From contig NZ_AMZB01000102.1 of the NCBI RefSeq assembly GCF_000313755.1, positions 1 to 64,000 on the forward strand: a stretch of 64,000 nt of DNA, in the 5' to 3' direction. Both the position numbers and the translations under genes were made by a program. Each line of letters opens with the position of its first letter. Positions within the stretch are counted from its first letter, which is position 1. Source of the DNA: Pseudomonas nitroreducens TX1 (lineage in GTDB: Bacteria; Pseudomonadota; Gammaproteobacteria; Pseudomonadales; Pseudomonadaceae). The notes below the pieces were generated by a model that saw nothing but the letters and a program-made list of their open reading frames with translations, was not told where the DNA came from and ran no database searches. Shown here piece after piece: positions 33,668 through 42,571 of the stretch.

Positions 33668-36034
33668 TCAGAAGTCGTAGCGAACCGAGGCGCCCAGGGC
33701 GCGCGGCTGCCCCACCGAGGCGGTGTAGGAGCCGTTGATGCTGGCGAAGGCGGCCAGGTAGTAGTCCTTGTCGAAGGCGTTCTTCAGCCAGACCGACGCG
33801 TCCAGCTGGCCGTCGCCGATGTCCTTGCGCAGGCCGACGGAGAAATTCGCCAGGCCGTAGCCGTCGATCTTCGAGAGGTCGGAGTTGTCCAGCGTGCCCT
33901 CGGCCTCGGAGCGGTAGGAGTAGCTGCCGGTCACGTAGGGGCGGATGCCGTCGTCGAGGTTCCAGGCGTACTCGCCGTTGAGGTTGGCAATCCACTTCGA
34001 GGCACCGACCACGCGCTGGCCGGTGAGGTCGCAGGTGGCCGGGGCATTGGGTTGAGTGGAGACTTCCGCCGGGCACGGGGCGTCCTTGAACGACAGGTAG
34101 GTGACGTCGTTGTAGGAGCCGTTGAAGTTCAGCGTCAGGCCGCGGATCGGCAGGGCGGTCGCCTCGAACTCCAGGCCGCGCGAGCGCACGCTGCCGGCGT
34201 TGGAGAGCACCGAGACCAGTTGGGTCGAGCCCGGCGGCTGGTACAGGGTGGTCGCCTGGTAGCCGTGGATGCCGGTCCAGAAGAGGTTGGTGTTGAGTTG
34301 CAGGCGGTTGTCGAACAGGGTGGTCTTGATCCCCAGCTCGGCGTCGTTGGCGCGCTCCGGGCCGACCAGCAGGGAGTCCGCGCCCGCCGTTGGCGCACTG
34401 GCCACGGCCAGGTTCACGCCGCCGGATTTCTCGCCATGGGACAGCGAGGCATAGCCCAGCAGGTCGTCGGTGAACTGGTAGCTCAGGCTCAGCAGCGCCG
34501 AGGGGGCGAAGCTGTACAGGCTCAGGTCACCCGAGTCGTAGGCGCCCAGCTGGTTGCGCCGCACCACGGCGCCCGCGCCGGTCACGGGGGCGCCGCCCAC
34601 CGGGTCGAAGCGTTCGACCTTGGCGTCCTTTTCCTCGTAGGTGCCGCGCAGGCCAGCGGTGAAATCCAGCTTGTCGGTGAGGTGCCAGGTACCCTGGGCG
34701 AACAGCGCGAAGCTGTCGGTCTCGATCTTGCCGTTGGCCTTCGAGTAGGTGTTGTTCAGGGCGTTGAGGTTGGTGCCGAGCAGGTAGCGGTCGGCCAGAG
34801 GGCCGTAGTCGGTGAAAGTCTTGTTGCCCAGGTTCTGGTTGAACGCATAGGCGCCCAGCACGTAGTCGAAGAAGCCGCCGGTGGGCGAGGCCAGGCGGAT
34901 TTCCTGGGAGAACTGGCGGTCATGGACTTCCACGCCGGTGTTGTTGATCGCCGAGACGTCGAGCTGCTCGTCGTTGGCCGGTGTGAAGTGCCAGTAGCGG
35001 TAGGCACTGATGGAGGTCAGCTTGTAGCCGCCGTTGAGGTTCCAGTTGGCCTCCACCGAGCTGCCGCCTTGGTGCACGCTGACGTGCTGGCGACTGTTGA
35101 TATTGACCTTGTGCCGGTCCGGATCGCGGATCGGCGAGGCGCCTACCGCGGCGGCGCGCTGCCAGAAGCGGTCGGCGGCGCCGTAGACGACCATGCTGCC
35201 GTTGCTGGAATCCTCCTCGTTGTAGTCGTTGATCCAGCGCAGGTCGAAGTCCTCGTTGGGCTTGAACAGCAGTTGCCCGCGGATGCCCTGGCGCTCGCCG
35301 CCGTTCAGGTAATTGTCGTCGTGGATGTTCTTGATGTAGCCGTCGTCGCGGGTGCGGTAGGCCGACACGCGCCCGGCCAGGGTGTCGGTCAGCGCGCCGG
35401 AAACGGTGCCCTTGCCCTGGAAGTAGCCGTCCTGGCCGCCGGAGACCTCGACGCTGCGTTCCGGCGTGAAGGTCGGCGCGCGGGTGCTGATGTTCAGCAC
35501 GCCGGCCGTGGTGTTCTTGCCGAACAGCGTACCCTGCGGCCCGCGCAGCAGTTCCAGCTGCTCGATGTCCAGCAGGTCGAACACCGCCATGCCGGGACGG
35601 CCGAGGTAGACGTTGTCCAGGTAGACCCCGGCGCTGCCTTCCAGGCCGTCGCTGGCCGGGTTGTTGCCGATGCCGCGCACGGCGATGCTCGACTGCCGCG
35701 CATGGATAAAGGCGACGTTCACGCTGGGCAGGATCTGCTGCAGGTCCTGCACCTTGTAGACGCGCTGGGTTTCCAGGGTCTCGCCGCCGAGCACGGTGAT
35801 CGGCGTGGGCACTTTCTGCGAGTCCTCCTCGCGGCGCCGGGCGGTGACGGTGACCTTGCCCAGGGTGGCGTCGGCCCGGGCCGGCGCGGCGCTGACGGGC
35901 TTGCTGGTCTCACTGTTGCTGGCGTCCTCGGCGTCCTCGGCGAATACCGGCAACGCGCCGCCCAGAGCCAGCAGCACGATGGCGTAGCGCAGCCGGTGGA
36001 GTCTGAAAGGGAAGGGTGAATGTCTCGAAGTCAT
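33668..36034 (-). CDS. TonB-dependent outer-membrane receptor, sulfur-ester associated
   Basis: 788 residues. A signal peptide (basic start, hydrophobic 17-29, cleavage near VFA) precedes a plug domain (KVTVTARRREEDSQKVPTPITVLGG, LLRGPQGTLFGKNTTAGVLN) and a beta barrel ending in the aromatic-terminated GASVRYDF. There is no siderophore-specific or FecA-like signalling extension. The start at 36034 has AAGGA 6 bases upstream. It sits upstream of atsK in one transcription unit and is divergent from a LysR regulator, so uptake of organic sulfate esters is more likely than iron uptake (inference from context). Confidence 0.9.
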   Translation of the reverse strand: MTSRHSPFPFRLHRLRYAIVLLALGGALPVFAEDAEDASNSETSKPVSAAPARADATLGKVTVTARRREEDSQKVPTPITVLGGETLETQRVYKVQDLQQILPSVNVAFIHARQSSIAVRGIGNNPASDGLEGSAGVYLDNVYLGRPGMAVFDLLDIEQLELLRGPQGTLFGKNTTAGVLNISTRAPTFTPERSVEVSGGQDGYFQGKGTVSGALTDTLAGRVSAYRTRDDGYIKNIHDDNYLNGGERQGIRGQLLFKPNEDFDLRWINDYNEEDSSNGSMVVYGAADRFWQRAAAVGASPIRDPDRHKVNINSRQHVSVHQGGSSVEANWNLNGGYKLTSISAYRYWHFTPANDEQLDVSAINNTGVEVHDRQFSQEIRLASPTGGFFDYVLGAYAFNQNLGNKTFTDYGPLADRYLLGTNLNALNNTYSKANGKIETDSFALFAQGTWHLTDKLDFTAGLRGTYEEKDAKVERFDPVGGAPVTGAGAVVRRNQLGAYDSGDLSLYSFAPSALLSLSYQFTDDLLGYASLSHGEKSGGVNLAVASAPTAGADSLLVGPERANDAELGIKTTLFDNRLQLNTNLFWTGIHGYQATTLYQPPGSTQLVSVLSNAGSVRSRGLEFEATALPIRGLTLNFNGSYNDVTYLSFKDAPCPAEVSTQPNAPATCDLTGQRVVGASKWIANLNGEYAWNLDDGIRPYVTGSYSYRSEAEGTLDNSDLSKIDGYGLANFSVGLRKDIGDGQLDASVWLKNAFDKDYYLAAFASINGSYTASVGQPRALGASVRYDF

Positions 36035-36344
36035 GCTGGGTCCTTGTCTGTCCGCGCTTATCGCGGGCAAAAGGGGGCCGCGCCACGCAGCAGTGGCGAA
36101 CGACGTTTTTCCTGGAAGTGGGGTGCGGCTTTGGCTGTCAGCGACAGCGGGACAGGCACATTCGCGAAGAAAGGAGGTGCAAGGCTGGCATCGGGCGACT
36201 CCTGGTCTGGGCTATATTCTTAGTTCATAAAAGAATAGATGTTTGTTTTATTCTTCATTGACGGAATAAGAGCTTGCATTTAAACCAGCGCATAGGAAAG
36301 CGGCAAATGCCTTTGCCCACTATTTTCAATGCCGGAAATGCATC
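36035..36344. other. Divergent control region, TonB receptor / LysR
   Basis: 310 bp. The stretch 36210-36275 is strikingly AT-rich and contains interlocking dyads (listed separately). The remainder shows nothing clear. Confidence 0.7.
36216..36269. promoter_or_regulatory. Tandem AT-rich dyads between the TonB receptor and lysR (candidate LysR or CysB site)
   Basis: ATTCTT-N9-AAGAAT (36216-36236) and TTATTC-N10-GAATAA (36248-36269); the AAGAAT and next ATTCTT also pair. The region is about 75% AT in a GC-rich genome. LysR-family proteins typically bind repeated T-N11-A-type dyads in divergent promoters such as this one. Confidence 0.5.
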
Positions 36345-37265
36345 ATGGATCTGCGCCAACTCCGCTACTTCATCGCCCTCAACGAACACCGCAGCTTCGT
36401 GCGTGCCGCCGATGCCATGGGCATCACCCAGCCGGCGTTCAGCCGCAGCATCCAGGGCCTGGAGCAGGAGCTGGGCTGCCGGCTGGTGGACCGCGGCAGC
36501 AAGGACCTGCGGCCCACGCCAGAGGGACAGGTCGTGCTGCAGCACGCGCTGAGCCTGGTGCAGGGGGCCAACAACCTGAGCCACGCGGTGGCCCGGCTGA
36601 ACAAGCTGGACTCGGGTGAGCTGCGCTTCGGCAGTGGGCCGGCGCCGGCGCAGAAGCTGGTGTCCGACGCGGTGTCGCGTTTCGTCCAGCGCTACCCGCG
36701 CATCCACATCCAGTTCGGCGTCGACAATTGGGAGCGCCTCGCGCGCAGCCTGAGTCGCGAGGAGATCGAATTCTTCATCGCCGATATCCGCCATTTCGAA
36801 GCCGACCCGAACTTCCAGACCCGCGCACTGAAGCCGCGCAGCGGGCTGTTCTTCTGCCGTGCGGGGCACCCGCTGCTGGCCAAGGAGAGCCTGTCCACCA
36901 ACGACATTTTCGCCTACCCGCTGGCCGCCACGCTGATTCCGCCCAGCGCGCGAAAGATGCTCGCCAACCTCAGCGGCAAGATCGACATCAGCACCAACGT
37001 GCAGTGCGAGGACATGGCCTCGCTGGTGCGTATCGTCGGCCAGACCGACGCTATCGGCATCGCGGTGGAAGAAGCGCTGAGCGAGCCGATGGTGCGCGGC
37101 GAACTGGTGCGCCTGCACTTTCGCAACCTGCCGCAGAACGTCGACATCCTCCAGGCCCGCTGCGGCATCGTCACCCGTAGCGGCGACCGCCTCTCGGCGG
37201 CGGCGCGGGCGATGATCGAGCTATTGGTGGACCTGGATGCGGGGGTGGAGAGCGCGGTGGCGTAA
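36345..37265 (+). CDS. LysR-family regulator of the sulfate-ester uptake genes
   Basis: 306 residues. The N-terminus MDLRQLRYFIALNEHRSFVRAADAMGITQPAFSRSIQGLEQELGCRLVDRG is a canonical LysR helix-turn-helix, followed by the effector domain. It is divergent from the TonB receptor-atsK unit, the usual geometry for a LysR activator of the adjacent genes. The signal may be sulfate limitation or the substrate; nothing in the sequence settles this. Confidence 0.92.
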   Translation: MDLRQLRYFIALNEHRSFVRAADAMGITQPAFSRSIQGLEQELGCRLVDRGSKDLRPTPEGQVVLQHALSLVQGANNLSHAVARLNKLDSGELRFGSGPAPAQKLVSDAVSRFVQRYPRIHIQFGVDNWERLARSLSREEIEFFIADIRHFEADPNFQTRALKPRSGLFFCRAGHPLLAKESLSTNDIFAYPLAATLIPPSARKMLANLSGKIDISTNVQCEDMASLVRIVGQTDAIGIAVEEALSEPMVRGELVRLHFRNLPQNVDILQARCGIVTRSGDRLSAAARAMIELLVDLDAGVESAVA

Positions 37266-37402
37266 GGCGGTGCCGGTGCGGATTGCGCGCTGAGCCGACC
37301 ACTGTCGCAATGGCTTCCCCTTCTTCCGCCGAATTGGCTGTTGGCCCTCCTGGCCCTCGGGCGTAGCGTGGAGCCATCTTCCCACTGCCCGAGGTCAACG
37401 CC

Positions 37403-37819
37403 ATGCCCGCCACCTCCCTGAAATGCCTTTTCGCCGGCCTCGGCCTGGTGTTCAGCCTGCCGGCACTTGCCCACGAGGCGGACGCCCGCAGCGAGAAAAT
37501 CACCGTCCAGCAGGAGCAGAAACTCCCCGACGCGGCGGGCAAGAAGGGCCTGATGATCACCGTCTCCTATGCGCCCGGGCAGGCTTCCGGCGCCCACGTG
37601 CACAGCGGCTCGGTATTCGCCTACGTGCTCGAAGGCGCGGTGATCTCCCAGCTGGAGGGGCAGAAACCGGTGACCTACCAGGCCGGCCAGTCCTGGTACG
37701 AGGCGCCGAACACGCCGCATCTGGTATCGCGCAATGCCAGCAACGAAAAACCGGCCAGGCTGCTGGTGTGGATGCTGCTGGACGAGAAGGCCCCGGTGTT
37801 GACGCCGCTGAAACAATGA
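37403..37819 (+). CDS. Secreted cupin-domain protein
   Basis: 138 residues with a signal peptide (cleavage near LAHA, residue 24) and a single cupin_2 barrel: GQASGAHVHSGSVFAYVLEGAVISQLEG holds the His-x-His metal motif, and SWYEAPNTPHLVSRNAS the second cupin motif with its His. Periplasmic single-domain cupins often bind Mn, Fe or Zn; no enzymatic role is clear. It stands alone with its own terminator. Confidence 0.88.
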   Translation: MPATSLKCLFAGLGLVFSLPALAHEADARSEKITVQQEQKLPDAAGKKGLMITVSYAPGQASGAHVHSGSVFAYVLEGAVISQLEGQKPVTYQAGQSWYEAPNTPHLVSRNASNEKPARLLVWMLLDEKAPVLTPLKQ

Positions 37820-37825
37820 GCGCAA

Positions 37826-37859
37826 AAGCAGAACCCCGCCAATCGGCGGGGTTCTGCTT
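37826..37859 (+). terminator. Terminator after the cupin gene
   Basis: A perfect 15-bp stem AAGCAGAACCCCGCC / GGCGGGGTTCTGCTT with loop AATC, 7 bases past the stop. The upstream AAAA makes it possibly bidirectional. Confidence 0.85.
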
Positions 37860-37880
37860 CTCAGGCTGTGCATTCACCCG

Positions 37881-37945
37881 CAGGGCGCATAACGCGCCCG
37901 CCACAACGGTGCCGACGGATAACCTGTGCCGGATCATGCGCCCTG
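37881..37945. repeat. GTAGGGCGCATAAC-family repeat, degenerate
   Basis: CAGGGCGCATAACGC and inner GGATAACC with right end ATGCGCCCTGC. It lies between the cupin terminator and the stop of the convergent MFS gene. Confidence 0.75.
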
Positions 37946-37953
37946 CGCAGGGG

Positions 37954-39300
37954 TCACTCCGCTACGCCCGGCACCTTGCGCGGAGCCATGAAGAACATCC
38001 AGGCCAGGGCCAGGAAATACATGGTCGGGATGATGGTGAACAGCACCGCATAGTTGTTGTGGGTGACGGTGAGGATGTAGCCGACGATCTGGGTCATGAA
38101 CATCCCGCCGATGGCCGCGCACATGCCGCCGAAGCCGAACACCGTGCTCATCATGTGCTTGGGCGTGTAGTCCATCACCAGGCTCCAGATGTTCGCCGTC
38201 CAGGCCTGGTGCGCGCCGACGCCCAGGGCGATGGCGGCTACGGCGATCCATAGCCCGCTGGCCTTGGCGGCGAAGACCACGCCGATGATCACGCAGGCGC
38301 AGATGAACATCGACAGCAGGCGCGCGCTGATCGGCTTCACGCCGCGGCCGATCAGCCAGGACGAGAGTATGCCGCCGCCGATGCTGCCGAAGTCCGCGGT
38401 CAGCCAGATCAGCATCAGCGGGATGCCCATCTGCGTCACGCTGATGCCCAGGCCGTACTGCTGGTTGAGGAAGGGCGGCAGCCAGTAGAGATAGAACCAG
38501 AACACCGGTGCGGTCAGCGAAAGGGCCACGGCGAACGCCCAGGTGCCGCGCATGCGCAGGATGGTGGAAAAGGGCAAGCGTTCGGCCGGCGGCTCGGCGG
38601 CTGCCTGGATGTAGTCCAACTCGCTCTGCTTCACCGTTGGGTGTTCTTCAGGGTTGAAGTACTTCAGGCTCCACAGCGCCACCCAGACGAAGCCCAGCGC
38701 GCTCATGCACAGGAACGCCGCCTGCCAGCCCCAGGCCGCGAGGATCAACGGCAGCAACGCGGGGGTGAGCATGGCGCCGACGTTGGTGCCAGCATTGAAG
38801 ATGCCGGTGGCCATGGCCCGTTCGCCGGCCGGGAACCACAGACGCGTAGTCTTTACGCAGGCTGGGTAGTTGGCGGCTTCGGTCAGGCCGAGGATGAAGC
38901 GGCAGACCATGAAGCCGGCCGCCGAACTGGCCAGGCCGTGGGCGCCGGTGGCGAAGCTCCACAGCAGCACGGCGAAGAAGAACGCCCGCTTTACACCGAT
39001 GCGGTCGATCAACCGGCCCTGCAGCACGAAGCCGATGGCGTAGCCCACCTGGAACCAGAAGTTGATGTTGGCGTAGTCCATGGCCGTCCAGGCCATCTTC
39101 TCGGCGAGCAATGGTTGCATCACGCCCAGCGCGGCGCGGTCGATGTAGTTCAGTGTGGTGGCGAAGAACACCAGGGCGAGCATGCCCCAGCGCACCTTGC
39201 CGACGGCCATGGCGCCACGCACCTTGCCGAAGAAGGAGGAGCCGTGCGGCGCGACCGCAGCAAGGGGAGCGGATTGCGTATGGATCATGATCGGGGCCAT
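37954..39300 (-). CDS. MFS transporter, ACS family; probable quinate/shikimate-type importer
   Basis: 448 residues with about 12 helices. Features of the anion:cation symporter family include YIDRAALGVMQPLLAEKM after helix 1, RLIDRIGVKRAFF in loop 2-3, and GLTEAANYPACVKTTRLWFPAGERAMATGIFNAGTNVG. It is divergent from the quiC gene with a shared 524-bp control region, so a role in importing quinate, shikimate, dehydroshikimate or a related hydroaromatic is likely (inference). Confidence 0.85.
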   Translation of the reverse strand: MAPIMIHTQSAPLAAVAPHGSSFFGKVRGAMAVGKVRWGMLALVFFATTLNYIDRAALGVMQPLLAEKMAWTAMDYANINFWFQVGYAIGFVLQGRLIDRIGVKRAFFFAVLLWSFATGAHGLASSAAGFMVCRFILGLTEAANYPACVKTTRLWFPAGERAMATGIFNAGTNVGAMLTPALLPLILAAWGWQAAFLCMSALGFVWVALWSLKYFNPEEHPTVKQSELDYIQAAAEPPAERLPFSTILRMRGTWAFAVALSLTAPVFWFYLYWLPPFLNQQYGLGISVTQMGIPLMLIWLTADFGSIGGGILSSWLIGRGVKPISARLLSMFICACVIIGVVFAAKASGLWIAVAAIALGVGAHQAWTANIWSLVMDYTPKHMMSTVFGFGGMCAAIGGMFMTQIVGYILTVTHNNYAVLFTIIPTMYFLALAWMFFMAPRKVPGVAE

Positions 39301-39691
39301 CCGTTTGGGGCTGGCGAGCAGCCTCAGGAATTATTGTCGTGCCGCAGGCATCCCGCGTGCTCCACCGCCAATCGGTGTGGCATCAGGAAAGACGTGCGGT
39401 GGCTGGCGGAAATTCAGTGCGCGCGAGGGCGCCCGCGCAACGAGCACAGCTCCGGCATCAGGCGGGCCCGGACGATTCGCGGATGGGGGATGCCAGGGAG
39501 GCGAAGGTGAGGGATGTACATGAGCATTTACCCGTTCTTGAAATTGTTATGGATGACACGCAGGCCATCTCGCAGCGGCTGGTGGTGTCCATTGGGCGGA
39601 GGCAGGTGCCCGCAGGGACAGCCGGAGTGCGTCGACGTGGCTAAATCTTGAGCAGCGGCTGGAACAGCGTCAATTCGATAAACGGCCTTTG

Positions 39692-39706
39692 GTTCGGTAA
39701 TCGAAC
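39692..39706 (+). promoter_or_regulatory. PcaR-like IclR-family operator upstream of quiC
   Basis: GTTCGGTAATCGAAC matches the PcaR site of P. putida (GTTCGATAATCGCAC, recalled from the literature) at 13 of 15 positions and is itself a 5-5-5 dyad. It lies about 119 bases before the quiC start. Confidence 0.5.
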
Positions 39707-39711
39707 ACAAA

Positions 39712-39725
39712 ACTAACCAGTTAGT
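39712..39725. promoter_or_regulatory. Dyad ACTAAC-CA-GTTAGT, candidate TetR operator
   Basis: 6-bp perfect arms around a 2-base centre, a typical TetR-family operator form. It sits 6 bases from the PcaR-like site and 100 bases before quiC. The TetR gene after quiC is the likely partner. Confidence 0.45.
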
Positions 39726-39824
39726 ACACTTTGAATTGCCGGCAACCCGGACCGCCAGAATAATCAGACTCAGCCGGAACCCGATTCCAACAAGCCCTCA
39801 GTACCTCCGGCAGGAGTCAAAGAA

Positions 39825-41735
39825 ATGCAACGTTCGATCGCCACCGTTTCCTTGAGCGGAACCCTGCCGGACAAACTCGAAGCCATCGCCGCCGCCGGTT
39901 TCGACGGCGTGGAAATCTTCGAGAACGATCTCCTCTATTACGGTGGCAGCCCGCGTGACGTGCGCCGGCTCTGCGCCGACCTGGGGCTGGCGATCACCCT
40001 GTTCCAGCCGTTCCGCGATTTCGAGGGTTGCCGCCGCGACCGCCTGCCGCGCAACCTCGACCGCCTGGAGCGCAAGTTCGACCTGATGCAGGAGCTGGGC
40101 ACCGACCTGGTATTGATGTGCAGCAACGTCGCCGCCGACTCCCTGGGCGAGCGCGAATTCCTCCTCGAAGACCTCGGGCTCGCCGCCGAACGCGCCGGCG
40201 CCCGTGGCCTGCGCGTGGGGTACGAGGCGCTGGCCTGGGGGCGCCACGTGAACACCTGGCAGCAGGTCTGGGACCTTGTGCGGGAGGTGAACCACCCGGC
40301 GCTGGGGGTGATCCTCGACAGCTTCCACACCCTCTCGCTGAAGGGCGACCCGGCCGGCATCGCACAGATTCCGGGGGAGAAGATCTTCTTCGTGCAGATG
40401 GCCGACGCGCCGATCCTGGCCATGGACGTGCTGGAGTGGAGCCGGCATTTCCGCAACTTCCCCGGCCAGGGCGAGTTCGACCTTGCGGGCTTCCTCGCGC
40501 CGATCCTCAGGAGCGGCTATCGCGGCCCGCTGTCGCTGGAAATCTTCAACGACGGTTTCCGCGCCGCGCCGCCGCGTGCCAACGCCGCCGACGGCCTGCG
40601 GTCGCTGCTCTACCTCGAGGAAAAGACCCGCGCCCGCCTGGAAAGCCAAGGCGCGCCGAAGGAGCAACTCGACTGCCTGTTCGCGCCGCCACCGGCCAGC
40701 CCACTGGATGGCGTGGAATTCCTTGAGTTCGCCGTCGATGAAGCCCTTGGCGCACGCCTGGGCAACTGGCTGGAACGCCTGGGCTTCGCCCGCGCGGGTG
40801 AGCACCGTTCCAAGGCGGTGAGCCTGCTGCGCCAGGGTGAGATCAATATCGTACTCAACGCCGAACCCTATTCCTTTGCCCACAGCTTCTTCGAGGCCCA
40901 TGGCCCGTCGCTGTGCGCCACCGCCCTGCGCGTGCGTGACGCCGCCAGCGCATTGCAGCGCGCACAGGACTACAAGGGCCAGCCCTATCGCGGGCTGGTC
41001 GGTCCCAACGAGCGCGAGATTCCCGCCGTGCGCGCGCCGGATGGCAGCCTCATCTACCTGGTGGAAGAGCGCGCTGCGGGGCAGACCATCTATGACGTCG
41101 ATTTCCGCCTCGATCCTGCCGCGAGGCCGACCGGCCAGCTGCAGCGCATCGATCACATGGCCCTGGCACTACCGGCGGACGGGCTGGACAACTGGGTGCT
41201 GTTCTACAAGGGCCTGTTCGACTTCGAGGCCGACGACGAAGTGGTGCTGCCCGACCCCTATGGCCTGGTGAAAAGCCGCGCCCTGCGCAGCACCAACGGT
41301 AGCGTGCGGTTGCCGCTGAACATATCGGAGAACCGCAACACCGCGATCTCCCATGCGTTGTCCAGTTATCGCGGCTCCGGCGTCCACCACATCGCCTTCG
41401 CCTGCGAAGACATCTTCTCCGAGGTGGCGCGGGCCAAGGATGCCGGCGTGCCGCTGCTGGAAATCCCGCTGAACTACTACGACGACCTGGCCGCGCGCTT
41501 CGACTTCGATGACGAATTCCTCAGCGAACTGGCCTACTTCAACGTGCTCTACGACCGCGACGCCCATGGCGGCGAGCTGTTCCACGTGTACACCGAGCCG
41601 TTCGAGGAGCGCTTCTTCTTCGAGATCATCCAGCGTCGCGGCGGCTACGCAGGCTACGGCGCGGCCAACGTCGCCGTGCGCCTGGCCGCCATGGCCCAGG
41701 CGCGCAACGGCACCACGCGCCGGCCGAAGGTCTAG
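39825..41735 (+). CDS. quiC: 3-Dehydroshikimate dehydratase fused to an HPPD-like domain (QuiC1 type)
   Basis: 636 residues. The N-terminal TIM-barrel (about 1-275) converts 3-dehydroshikimate to protocatechuate; metal ligands Glu134, Asp165, Gln191 and Glu239 match the QuiC1 enzymes. The C-terminal half (about 285-620) is a vicinal-oxygen-chelate, 4-hydroxyphenylpyruvate-dioxygenase-like domain with the iron ligand pattern DHMAL, HHIAF and FFEIIQR. This two-domain form is known in Pseudomonas, where the second domain's own reaction is uncertain. AGGAG lies 8 bases before the ATG. The flanking genes supply quinate/shikimate uptake and oxidation. Confidence 0.95.
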   Translation: MQRSIATVSLSGTLPDKLEAIAAAGFDGVEIFENDLLYYGGSPRDVRRLCADLGLAITLFQPFRDFEGCRRDRLPRNLDRLERKFDLMQELGTDLVLMCSNVAADSLGEREFLLEDLGLAAERAGARGLRVGYEALAWGRHVNTWQQVWDLVREVNHPALGVILDSFHTLSLKGDPAGIAQIPGEKIFFVQMADAPILAMDVLEWSRHFRNFPGQGEFDLAGFLAPILRSGYRGPLSLEIFNDGFRAAPPRANAADGLRSLLYLEEKTRARLESQGAPKEQLDCLFAPPPASPLDGVEFLEFAVDEALGARLGNWLERLGFARAGEHRSKAVSLLRQGEINIVLNAEPYSFAHSFFEAHGPSLCATALRVRDAASALQRAQDYKGQPYRGLVGPNEREIPAVRAPDGSLIYLVEERAAGQTIYDVDFRLDPAARPTGQLQRIDHMALALPADGLDNWVLFYKGLFDFEADDEVVLPDPYGLVKSRALRSTNGSVRLPLNISENRNTAISHALSSYRGSGVHHIAFACEDIFSEVARAKDAGVPLLEIPLNYYDDLAARFDFDDEFLSELAYFNVLYDRDAHGGELFHVYTEPFEERFFFEIIQRRGGYAGYGAANVAVRLAAMAQARNGTTRRPKV

Positions 41736-41835
41736 TCCCGCCGCGCTTTGCCTCGCAAGGGTGCCGGCGCGCATAATCCGCGCATCCCTTCAGCCAAGCA
41801 GGCGCCATTGGGCGCCTGCCAGACGATGCCGAGCC

Positions 41836-42501
41836 ATGACCGACAGCGCTACCCAGCCGATTCCCGCCGAAACCGCTCGCCGGGGCCGCAAGAACAACCC
41901 GGAGAAAACCCGCGAGGACATCCTCCAGGCGGCCATCGTCGAGTTCGTCCAGCAGGGGCTTTCCGGCGCGCGGGTCGATGCCATCGCCGAGCGCATGAAC
42001 ACCTCGAAGCGGATGATCTACTACTACTTCGGCAGCAAGGAACAGCTCTACCAGGCAGTGCTGGAGAAGCTCTACGGCGACATCCGCGGCACCGAGCAGA
42101 CCCTGCACCTGGCTGAACTGGAACCGCTGGAGGCCATGCGCCGGCTGGTGGATTTCACCTTCGATCACCACGACCGCAACGTCGATTTCGTGCGCATCGT
42201 CTGCATCGAGAATATCCACTATGGCCAGTTCGCCGCAGGCTCCGAATCGATCCGCTCGATGAACAGCAACATCCTGCGCACCATCGAGGACATCCTCGCG
42301 CGCGGCGCCGCCTGCGGTGTTTTCCGCAACGGCCTGCAGGCCATCGACGTGCACATGCTGATCAGCTCGTTCTGCTTCTATCGGGTATCCAACCGGCACA
42401 CCGTCGGTTCGTTGTTCCAGATCGAGCTGGACGATGCGGCGGTGAAGGCGCGGCACAAGGAGATGATCGTCGAGGCGGTTTTACGGTACGTGCAGCCGTA
42501 A
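41836..42501 (+). CDS. TetR-family regulator of the quinate/shikimate genes
   Basis: 221 residues. TetR helix-turn-helix about 25-75 (TREDILQAAIVEFVQQGLSGARVDAIAERMNTSKRMIYYYFGSKEQLYQAVLEKLY), C-terminal ligand domain of the TetR_C-type seen in RutR/PsrA relatives. It starts 100 bases after quiC on the same strand and may be cotranscribed with it. Candidate operators lie before quiC and before aroQ. Confidence 0.9.
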   Translation: MTDSATQPIPAETARRGRKNNPEKTREDILQAAIVEFVQQGLSGARVDAIAERMNTSKRMIYYYFGSKEQLYQAVLEKLYGDIRGTEQTLHLAELEPLEAMRRLVDFTFDHHDRNVDFVRIVCIENIHYGQFAAGSESIRSMNSNILRTIEDILARGAACGVFRNGLQAIDVHMLISSFCFYRVSNRHTVGSLFQIELDDAAVKARHKEMIVEAVLRYVQP

Positions 42502-42527
42502 CCGGATTCGGATCTGGAGCGAAAGTT

Positions 42528-42553
42528 GTTCGCGAGCGAGCTCGCTCCTACAG
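42528..42553. repeat. Half REP-like element
   Basis: Only the right arm GTTCGCGAGCGAGCTCGCTCCTAC is present, between the convergent tetR and dehydrogenase stops. It is itself a short palindrome and may act as the terminator of one of them. Confidence 0.6.
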
Positions 42554-42571
42554 GAGACGCTGGTTGTGAAA

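Larger units (their letters stand above)
39301..39824. other. Divergent control region between MFS importer and quiC
   Basis: 524 bp without a convincing gene. The short frames inside have no motifs. The regulatory dyads lie in the 120 bp nearest quiC, so most of the remainder is unexplained leader for the MFS gene. Confidence 0.7.

Noticed and set aside
33455-36019. 854-codon plus-strand frame over the TonB receptor
   Set aside because: Antisense shadow; the minus-strand receptor has a signal peptide, plug motifs and a proper C-terminus.
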